A DNA stretch of 12,728 nucleotides from Pseudomonadota bacterium (lineage in GTDB: Bacteria > Pseudomonadota > Alphaproteobacteria > Rhizobiales > Hyphomicrobiaceae): the NCBI GenBank assembly GCA_023412745.1, contig JAEZBZ010000067.1:1-12728 (forward strand), in the 5' to 3' direction. Made by a program: the position numbers and the translations under genes. Under the pieces are notes generated by a model. That model was not told where the DNA came from. It searched no databases and saw only the letters and a list, made by a program, of their open reading frames with translations. Shown here one piece after another: positions 7,237 through 12,728 of this stretch. The first letter of the stretch is position 1; each line of letters starts with the position of its first letter.

Positions 7237-7387
7237 GATGCCCTCCGGGACACCGAGCTCAGACAAAATATGACACGCAAAGGGAGCGTTTGGTTCCCCC
7301 TCGTGCCGCACAGACATATTTGGGTAACGAAATACGCCTTGGCGAGCCCATGCGGCATGCGGCCCCTCATCGCCGTGGCCGCGATAC

Positions 7388-7413
7388 GGAACCGTGCGGC
7401 AGGCGTCGGCGTT
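7388..7413 (+). promoter_or_regulatory. EcfG (general stress response) sigma-factor promoter
   Basis: GGAAC at 7388-7392 and CGTT at 7410-7413 are separated by exactly 17 bp, matching the published alphaproteobacterial EcfG/RpoE2/SigT consensus GGAAC-N16-17-CGTT. It lies 43 bp before the ATG of the membrane-anchored protein at 7457 and points towards it. Being in a short intergenic region, correctly oriented and next to an HWE kinase all support function. Confidence 0.75.
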
Positions 7414-7456
7414 TTTGCCTTAACCGGAAACTCTATCGGCAGCGGAAAAGAGCGGC

Positions 7457-8002
7457 ATGACTTCTCCAGGCGGACCTACGACTGACGACTCCAGTGATCT
7501 TGCAGATAGGATGCAGGAGTTGCGGGACGAATTGGCCAAACTCACTGGCCAGGTGCAAACTTATCTCGCGGATCGCGCCAGTGATGTAAAAGACGGCGCC
7601 GTGCAGATCGCAGAGGGTACCGAAGACCTCATTCGAGAAAATCCCTTGCCCGCGATTGGTATTGCGCTTGGGTTCGGGCTTGTCCTGGGCTTCATGGTCC
7701 CCAAACGGAGCGGGCGCCACGCGCGCCACTCCGACTTTGGCCGCCGAGCCAGCCGGGACATGCACCGGATGGCGTCGAGCTTAAGCGATGCTGCGTCGAA
7801 CTTGCGCCATACCATCGAGGCCAGCAAGTCGCGCGCACAGGATGTGGTGCAGCGCGCCAGCGATCCCGCTCTGTTCGATCGCTTGGCGACGCTCGTGACC
7901 GGGCTTCTGGAATCTTCCCGCTCAACCGCTTCGTCGGTCGCGTCGGCGGGCGAGAAGACGGCGCGCAAGGTGGCAGACACCCTTGCTGGCGCCGGCCGAT
8001 AG
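7457..8002 (+). CDS. ElaB/YqjD/DUF883-like membrane-anchored stress protein, C-terminally extended
   Basis: A 181-aa protein. Residues 12-60 are charged and helical (coiled-coil-like), followed by RENPLPAIGIALGFGLVLG-type sequence at about 60-79 that forms one membrane segment (about 63-82). The RENP-then-hydrophobic layout is characteristic of ElaB/YqjD/DUF883 proteins, known in E. coli as stationary-phase inner-membrane proteins, some ribosome-associated. Those usually end at the membrane segment; this one continues for about 98 residues of Ala/Ser/Arg-rich helical sequence (83-181). It is preceded by an EcfG-type promoter, so induction by general stress is inferred. AAGAG-like sequence just upstream of the ATG may serve as ribosome-binding site. 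It is divergent from the HWE kinase. Molecular function is unknown; the family call rests on the membrane motif and composition. Confidence 0.8.
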   Translation: MTSPGGPTTDDSSDLADRMQELRDELAKLTGQVQTYLADRASDVKDGAVQIAEGTEDLIRENPLPAIGIALGFGLVLGFMVPKRSGRHARHSDFGRRASRDMHRMASSLSDAASNLRHTIEASKSRAQDVVQRASDPALFDRLATLVTGLLESSRSTASSVASAGEKTARKVADTLAGAGR

Positions 8003-8009
8003 AAAAGGG

Positions 8010-8043
8010 AAGCCCGGAAAAGCGCGCTGGCTTTTCCGGGCTT
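8010..8043. terminator. Strong stem-loop terminator between convergent genes
   Basis: Perfect 14-bp inverted repeat: AAGCCCGGAAAAGC pairs with GCTTTTCCGGGCTT around a 6-nt loop (GCGCTG). It begins 8 bp after the DUF883-like gene and sits before the convergent SDR gene, so it probably terminates transcription from both sides. A short T-rich run (CTTCTTG) follows on the plus strand. Confidence 0.85.
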
Positions 8044-8074
8044 CTTGTCGCGACATCACCTCAATGGCGATGAC

Positions 8075-8845
8075 TTAATGCATCCAGAGACCGCCGGTGA
8101 CGTTGATTGATTGGCCGGTCATGTAGCTGGACTCTTCCGACGCCAGGAAAACCGCGACGCGCGCGATGTCTTCAGGCAGACCAACGCGACCAACCGGGAT
8201 GGCCGACTCGCGCTCTTTCGCAGTTTTGAGGCCCTGCTCGATGGACTTCTTGTCGGCCTCGTCACGCATGCGCGTGGCAACGATGGTGCCGGGGCAGATC
8301 GCATTCACGTTGATGCCCTTCGGCGCCAGTTCGGCGGCCAGCGTCTGTGTGATCCCGATAACGGCAAACTTCGATGAGCAGTAAGCGCCGTACGACGCCT
8401 TGCCGATCTTGCCGAACCACGACGCAGTATTGATAATGCGGCCCGAGCCGCGCGCTTCCATGTGCGGCACCACAGCCTTGCAGCCGTAGAAAACGCCGTC
8501 AGCATTGATCCGGTAGCACCGCTTCCAGTCTTCGATCGACGTTTCCGCGATCGTGCCAACGCTGATGATACCGGCGTTGTTGTACATGAAGTCAATCTTG
8601 CTGAACTTGGCGAGCACGTCCTGGACGCTGGAGTTGACCTGCTCCCACTCGCCCACGTCGACCTTTGCGGCGTAGGACTTGCGGCCTTCCTTTGCGACCA
8701 GCGCAGCGGTTTCCTGCACGCCGGCCAGATCGATGTCGACGGTTGCGACGTCGCAACCTTCCTGGGCGAGACGCACCGCGATCGCGCGACCAATTCCCGA
8801 TGCGGCTCCGGTCACCAGAGCCACCTTGCCGTCGAATTTGTACAT
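8075..8845 (-). CDS. Short-chain dehydrogenase/reductase (classical SDR), NAD(H)-type
   Basis: A 256-aa Rossmann-fold oxidoreductase that interconverts an alcohol and a ketone. Seen: TGAASGIG cofactor loop (12-19), NNAG (89-92), and the catalytic tetrad N114, S142, Y155, K159 (YxxxK). An aspartate after beta-2 (VDID) suggests NAD rather than NADP. Length is normal for classical SDRs. The start is the ATG at 8845, because AGGA lies 5-6 nt upstream (ACAGGAAACATG); the frame extends to a TTG at 8860 that would overlap the upstream stop. The FAD enzyme ends 11 bp before this ATG, so the two are co-transcribed and probably act in one pathway. The sequence resembles polyol/acetoin-type SDRs in style, but the substrate cannot be assigned. 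Confidence 0.92.
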   Translation of the reverse strand: MYKFDGKVALVTGAASGIGRAIAVRLAQEGCDVATVDIDLAGVQETAALVAKEGRKSYAAKVDVGEWEQVNSSVQDVLAKFSKIDFMYNNAGIISVGTIAETSIEDWKRCYRINADGVFYGCKAVVPHMEARGSGRIINTASWFGKIGKASYGAYCSSKFAVIGITQTLAAELAPKGINVNAICPGTIVATRMRDEADKKSIEQGLKTAKERESAIPVGRVGLPEDIARVAVFLASEESSYMTGQSINVTGGLWMH

Positions 8846-8856
8846 GTTTCCTGTCC

Positions 8857-10461
8857 TCAATGAATTTTCGTCGACGCAACCGGGCTCACCGATTGCGAAG
8901 TCTTTACCGCGTCGCCGTCCGAGCCGAACGCTGCATATTTTCCGGCGAGCCGGCCTGACGTCAGAGCCCAGCCGAGATGGTGCCCATGACCTTCCAGCAA
9001 CACGCCGCCCTGGCCGCTTGAACCCGCGCCGTACAGGCCAGGAATTGGCTGGCCGGCCCGGTCCAGGATTTCAAAACGCGTCGAGATGCGAGGCGAGCCA
9101 TCCGTGATCGGGATCCAGCTTTTGGCCGGCCCCAGCACGTGGAACGGCCCCTGCTGGATCGGCGGCTTGCCGGCCGGCAGGTTGGCGTTGTGCGTGTTGA
9201 TCGTCTCGCGTAGTTGCGCCGCCGGGATGCCGACTTTTTGCGCCAGTTCTTCCAGCGTGGCGGCGCTGGCGTAAACGTCTTTGCGGTTGCGCTTGTAGTC
9301 GGCGAGGTAGGCATAGGCGACGCCGGGCGCGGTTGAGATGAAATTCGGCCAGGCCTCGAACTTCCGGGCGATCGCTTCGTCCATGATGATGTAAGCGACG
9401 CGATCCGGCTGCTTCGGAATGGCAAAATGCGGCTTGTTGGTTTCGTCAACAAACCGCTCGCCCTTCTTGTTGACCAGGATGGCACCTTCCTCGAACAGCT
9501 TGGGCGCCGGAGCCAGGAACGTCGTGACGAACATCATCAGGAACGGACGCAGCAGCCAGGACGGCATGTATTCGAGCGACCAGCGCATGAACAGACCGAC
9601 TGGCCGCCACGGCGGTATCATCGCGATGAGCTTACGCGTCGGCGGCGCGACGAAGCGGATCTCAGGGCCGAATACCACGTCGCCGTTGACGAGTTCCGCA
9701 CCGACCGACACCGCAAGACGCTGCCCGTCGCCTGTGCTGGTCTCGTTGATGCCTTCGATGTCCGAGCGATCCGCCGCAAGGTACGTGCTCTTCAATTCCG
9801 GGCTGGAACTGTAATCACCCGCCGCCAGCACGACACCGGAGCGCGCCATGAACCGCTGCGTCGCACCAGACACGTCGCACGCGACACCGGTCACGCGATT
9901 GCCGGAACGCAGAAGCTCGACGGCGCGCGCGTTAGTGCGAATGTCGACGCCAAAACGGCGCGCGCTCTTTTCGAGGTGATAGATGTAGCTGCGCGAGTTC
10001 GGCAGGATGTTGTGCATGCGCGGAACGCGATGCGGCGGCTCGGCCATCGGCCCGAAGAACACGATACCCATGTCGGTCAGCCAGTTGATCGTGTCGGGCG
10101 AGTGCTCGACCAGCAACCGGCGCAGTTCGAGATTATCTTTTACATCGGGATCGTGACCGGCGGCCTTGGCGAACAGCGCCATGTCCTCGAAGTGCGCCTG
10201 TGGCGTATCGACGATGCCCTTCTTGGCCTGAAACGGTGTCGAGCTGGATGTGATGGAGCCGACTGACCGGCCCGTGGTTCCACCGATCTGCTGGTTTTTC
10301 TCCAGGAGTATGACTTTCCTGCCCAGCCGTGCAGCTTCAATTGCTGCCGCCAGCCCTGCTCCGCCGCCACCAACAATGACGACATCCGCCTCGATTACCG
10401 ACACTTGTTCTACCCTTATTGTTTTGCTCACGATTTGGCGCACTGAGGCCTCCGCTGGCAT
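8857..10461 (-). CDS. FAD_binding_2-family flavoprotein dehydrogenase/reductase
   Basis: A 534-aa flavoenzyme of the fumarate reductase/3-ketosteroid-delta1-dehydrogenase superfamily. Seen: a dinucleotide-binding ADVVIVGGGGAGLAAA motif (about 26-40) with an acidic residue in LLEK after beta-2, a GGTTGRSVGS segment typical of the flavin site, an internal VVLAAGDYSSS strand, and a C-terminal LYGAGSSGQGGVLLEGHG flavin-binding region. Such enzymes oxidise or reduce C-C bonds next to carbonyls; the exact substrate is not evident. No Tat signal or cytochrome domain is present, so it is probably cytoplasmic. The ATG at 10461 has a poor ribosome-binding site; a GTG at 10404, preceded by AAGGG at suitable spacing, would put the FAD motif near the N-terminus and is a credible alternative. 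It lies 33 bp after the permease gene and 11 bp before the SDR. Confidence 0.88.
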   Translation of the reverse strand: MPAEASVRQIVSKTIRVEQVSVIEADVVIVGGGGAGLAAAIEAARLGRKVILLEKNQQIGGTTGRSVGSITSSSTPFQAKKGIVDTPQAHFEDMALFAKAAGHDPDVKDNLELRRLLVEHSPDTINWLTDMGIVFFGPMAEPPHRVPRMHNILPNSRSYIYHLEKSARRFGVDIRTNARAVELLRSGNRVTGVACDVSGATQRFMARSGVVLAAGDYSSSPELKSTYLAADRSDIEGINETSTGDGQRLAVSVGAELVNGDVVFGPEIRFVAPPTRKLIAMIPPWRPVGLFMRWSLEYMPSWLLRPFLMMFVTTFLAPAPKLFEEGAILVNKKGERFVDETNKPHFAIPKQPDRVAYIIMDEAIARKFEAWPNFISTAPGVAYAYLADYKRNRKDVYASAATLEELAQKVGIPAAQLRETINTHNANLPAGKPPIQQGPFHVLGPAKSWIPITDGSPRISTRFEILDRAGQPIPGLYGAGSSGQGGVLLEGHGHHLGWALTSGRLAGKYAAFGSDGDAVKTSQSVSPVASTKIH

Positions 10462-10494
10462 TCACGCCGCAGAGGCCCTCAGCTCGCGTGCTCT

Positions 10495-11334
10495 TTAGCC
10501 TTTGACGGCGCCTGCGCCCCAACCCGCAATCAGGTAGCGCTGCACGGCAAGGAAGAAGAGCAAGGCCGGGATAGAAATCATGACACCTGCGGCCATGACC
10601 ATGCCCCAGTCCGTGACGGTGGATTCATAGAGATCCTGAATACCGACCGGCAGCGTTTTGAGGTCATCGGCACCGATCAGCACGCGCGCGAACAGGTAGT
10701 CGTTCCACGCGACGATGAACGTGAAGATCGAGACCGCGATAACGCCGGGCAAAGCCAACGGGAAGATGATGCGCACCACGGCCTGCGGCCGCGAGCAGCC
10801 GTCGATCATCGCGGCTTCTTCCAGATCGATCGGTATCGACTGGAAGAACGACCGCAGCAGCCACATGCAGAACGGCAGGCAGAACGTCGTGTAAGCCAGG
10901 ATGAGGCCCAAGTGCGAGTTAGTCAGCCCGGCCTGGCGCATCATGATGTAGAACGGAATGACGATCATGATCGGCGCGAACATGTACGTGAACAGCATGA
11001 CGCCGGCGATGAAGTTACGCCCTTTGAATGCAAAGCGCGTGATGCCGTAGGCTGCCAGGCTGCCGACGATGATGGTCAGCAGCGTCGTGCCGCCAGCCAC
11101 GATCAGCGAGTTCTTGAAATAGATCCAGAACTTGGTCTGCTCGAACAGGCGGGTGTAAGCGGCAAACGTCGGTTCGCTGATCCAGAACGTCGGGATAGCA
11201 GTGAGGATCTCGCGATCCGGCTTGATGGATGTCAGGAACATCCACAGCAGCGGAAAGCCGCACAGCATGATGAGAAGAAAGGCAGCCGAGTAACGGGCGA
11301 CCCACGCGAGTGCGTTCGTGAGCCTGGGGTTCAT
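10495..11334 (-). CDS. ABC transporter permease, CUT1/MalG-type
   Basis: A 279-aa inner-membrane permease with about six hydrophobic segments. Its cytoplasmic EAA loop reads EEAAMIDGCSRPQAVVRIIFPLALPG-like at about residues 172-197, the contact for the ABC ATPase. Length, N-terminal layout and the closing GAVKG are typical of the second (MalG/UgpE-like) permease of carbohydrate-uptake class 1 importers. Its ATG overlaps the stop of the upstream permease by 4 bp (ATGA), with AAGGA about 9 nt upstream, indicating translational coupling. It should form the heterodimeric channel with the product at 11331-12290. Substrate unknown. Confidence 0.94.
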   Translation of the reverse strand: MNPRLTNALAWVARYSAAFLLIMLCGFPLLWMFLTSIKPDREILTAIPTFWISEPTFAAYTRLFEQTKFWIYFKNSLIVAGGTTLLTIIVGSLAAYGITRFAFKGRNFIAGVMLFTYMFAPIMIVIPFYIMMRQAGLTNSHLGLILAYTTFCLPFCMWLLRSFFQSIPIDLEEAAMIDGCSRPQAVVRIIFPLALPGVIAVSIFTFIVAWNDYLFARVLIGADDLKTLPVGIQDLYESTVTDWGMVMAAGVMISIPALLFFLAVQRYLIAGWGAGAVKG

Positions 11335-12290
11335 GCGTTTTCGTCCTTACGGAAGGCTTTGAAATAGAATATCGCGAAGATGGCCAGCATGATGAACATG
11401 ATCGTGGACAGCGCTGCGCCCATGCCAACCTGCAGTTCGCCGAAGGATTTCGTGAACGTGTAGATCGGCAGCGTACGCACGAAGCTTCCAAGACCACCGG
11501 CACCTGCGAACAGGTAGATGAGGTCGAACTTCGTGAACATGAACATGAAGCGCAGCAGAATGATCACGAACAGCACGTCGCGGATCTGCGGCAGCGTCAC
11601 GTAGATGAAGCGGCGCCAGGGACCGGCACCGTCGACCATCGCGGCAGAATAGAGTTCCTGATCGATGCTCTGCAGGCGGGCAAGTACACCGATAACCACG
11701 AACGGGAAGAACTGCCATGTGCTGACGAGGATCAGCGTCATCATGACGTTCGACGGATCGAACCAGACGATGGCGCGTTCCATGAAGGAAGATTCCAGCG
11801 CGTACTTCAGGACGCCGTAGCTGTCGTTGAAGATCCAGCGCATCAAAATAACGACGACGATGGTCGGCAGCATGTAGGGGAACAGTGTCAAGGCACGCAC
11901 GAACCCGCGGCCAACGAACGTTTCGTTGAGCAGCAGCGCCGCGGCGACACCCACGACGATCTGGAAGAACAGCGAACCAAACGCAAAGATGAAGCCGAGC
12001 TTCAGCGAGCGCCAGAATTCATCGTCTTCGAAAAGGAAATAGCGATAGTTTTCGAGACCGATGAACGTCTGGATCGGCATATAGGCATGCTTGGAGTGCA
12101 AGCTGATCCAGAATGAGTATCCGACCGGATACAGAATAAGCGCGGCCACCATAAGAACAGCGGGTGCCAGCAGCACATACCCCCACCAATGCTCCGGAAA
12201 ACGCCGGGGTCGCGGCTTGCGCATCACCCCTTTGTTGATAACGGGCGTCAAAGCCTCCGGCGAGGCTACTACGTCATTTTGCTGCGTCAT
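11331..12290 (-). CDS. ABC transporter permease, CUT1/MalF-UgpA-type
   Basis: A 319-aa inner-membrane permease. It has a cytoplasmic N-terminus of about 35 residues ending in a basic KPRPRRFPEHWWGY segment, then about six membrane spans. The EAA-type loop YSAAMVDGAGPWRRFIYVTLP is near residues 215-236. These traits fit the first (MalF/UgpA-like) permease of a class 1 carbohydrate importer. It is the first permease after the solute-binding protein gene, separated by 103 bp containing a stem-loop, and is coupled to the second permease by a 4-bp overlap. Its Shine-Dalgarno sequence is weak. No ATPase gene follows; it must lie upstream of the window or be shared with another system. Confidence 0.94.
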   Translation of the reverse strand: MTQQNDVVASPEALTPVINKGVMRKPRPRRFPEHWWGYVLLAPAVLMVAALILYPVGYSFWISLHSKHAYMPIQTFIGLENYRYFLFEDDEFWRSLKLGFIFAFGSLFFQIVVGVAAALLLNETFVGRGFVRALTLFPYMLPTIVVVILMRWIFNDSYGVLKYALESSFMERAIVWFDPSNVMMTLILVSTWQFFPFVVIGVLARLQSIDQELYSAAMVDGAGPWRRFIYVTLPQIRDVLFVIILLRFMFMFTKFDLIYLFAGAGGLGSFVRTLPIYTFTKSFGELQVGMGAALSTIMFIMLAIFAIFYFKAFRKDENA

Positions 12291-12322
12291 GGCACCGGGT
12301 AAAATCTAGCTTTAGAAAAGCC

Positions 12323-12359
12323 CTCCCGCGTCGAGGCCAATAGCCCTGACGCGGGAGGA
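12323..12359 (-). terminator. Intercistronic stem-loop between binding protein and permease genes
   Basis: Perfect 11-bp inverted repeat (CCTCCCGCGTC / GACGCGGGAGG) with a 15-nt loop. On the minus strand it is followed by GGCTTTTCTAAA, a short T-run. Such structures are common after binding-protein genes and usually allow only partial read-through or protect the upstream mRNA, so the binding protein is made in excess over the permeases. Partial attenuation is inferred here. Confidence 0.7.
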
Positions 12360-12393
12360 GCAAACCGGGAAGCGATGGAGAATTACTCCGCAC

Positions 12394-12728
12394 TTACCAC
12401 TTCTTGTAGCCGAGCTGCGTGATCAGCGTTTCAGCGCGCTGCTGAGCGCGCTTGGCCGCATCTTCCGGCGAACGGGTGCCGCGAACAACCTCGGTCACCA
12501 TGTCGATCAGGATCGTCGAACCGGCGATTTCCGCGATGAACGGCAGATCGAGATCGCTCCACTGGGTGATCATGACCGGTTTCGGCTCGTTGTTCTCGAT
12601 CACCTTGTGCTGGGCGTCGGTCCAGAAGCCCCACTTCTTGATATCCGGAATCGCCAGATAGTCAGGATTGGTGCGCATGGACTTCGTGATCGGGAAGAAG
12701 TGAACCGGAACCGACTTGATGTACTTGA
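12394..12728 (-). CDS. ABC transporter solute-binding protein, C-terminal part (cut by window edge)
   Basis: The frame is open to the window end, so only the last 111 residues are present and the start lies outside. The segment has the features of the C-terminal lobe of class 1 extracellular binding proteins (SBP_bac_1): a hinge-proximal region rich in aromatic and Pro residues, then a terminal helix with an SPEDAAKRAQQRAETLI-like sequence, as in sugar-binding proteins. Position directly upstream of two CUT1 permeases on the same strand supports this. The ligand cannot be inferred from the fragment. Confidence 0.8.
   Translation of the reverse strand, partial: KYIKSVPVHFFPITKSMRTNPDYLAIPDIKKWGFWTDAQHKVIENNEPKPVMITQWSDLDLPFIAEIAGSTILIDMVTEVVRGTRSPEDAAKRAQQRAETLITQLGYKKW

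Noticed and set aside
7349..7362. Tandem CATGCGG CATGCGG in the kinase/DUF883 intergenic region
   Set aside because: Two 7-bp copies only; too short to distinguish from chance in this composition.
9427..10266. 279-codon open frame antisense to the FAD enzyme gene
   Set aside because: Arg/His/Ala-rich translation, no ribosome-binding site or domain; the opposite strand carries a clear flavoprotein.

Overview
The window is GC-rich and reads like an alphaproteobacterial chromosome, most likely Rhizobiales (Bradyrhizobium/Rhodopseudomonas/Afipia-like). The basis is the HWE-family histidine kinase, a FAT GUY-type single-domain response regulator, a match to the EcfG general-stress promoter and a YHS-type copper ATPase. 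This placement is inferred from gene content, not from a database search. No rRNA, tRNA, CRISPR array, IS element or phage gene was seen, and no gene-free stretch exceeds 300 bases.

Region 1 (about 1-3488) is a copper-handling cassette. It holds a Cys-rich four-helix-bundle copper-storage protein (+), a CsoR-type copper-sensing repressor (-) and a CopA-type Cu(I)-exporting P1B-ATPase (+). csoR and copA diverge from a 78-bp intergenic region with two matching palindromes of the form ATACCCC-N3-GGGGTNT, the expected kind of CsoR operator. CopA has two almost identical N-terminal YHS domains encoded by a 138-bp direct repeat, followed by a Cys/His heavy-metal-binding domain.

Region 2 (about 3491-8043) is a signalling cluster. 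A large membrane-bound dCACHE-PAS-HWE histidine kinase (-) is followed on the same strand by a stand-alone receiver protein. Divergent from the kinase is a membrane-anchored ElaB/YqjD/DUF883-like protein (+), preceded by a full match to the EcfG (general stress response sigma factor) promoter, GGAAC-N17-CGTT. The kinase ends in an extra domain resembling PAS_5, placed after the catalytic domain. A strong stem-loop terminator closes the region.

Region 3 (about 8075-12728, all on -) is an apparent catabolic/uptake operon. In transcription order it holds the C-terminal part of a solute-binding protein (cut by the window edge), a stem-loop, two CUT1-type ABC permeases overlapping by 4 bp, an FAD_binding_2-family flavoprotein dehydrogenase/reductase, and a classical SDR dehydrogenase. 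No ABC ATPase lies in the window. The likely logic is import of a carbohydrate-, polyol- or cyclitol-like compound followed by oxidation or reduction by the two redox enzymes; the substrate cannot be read from the sequence.
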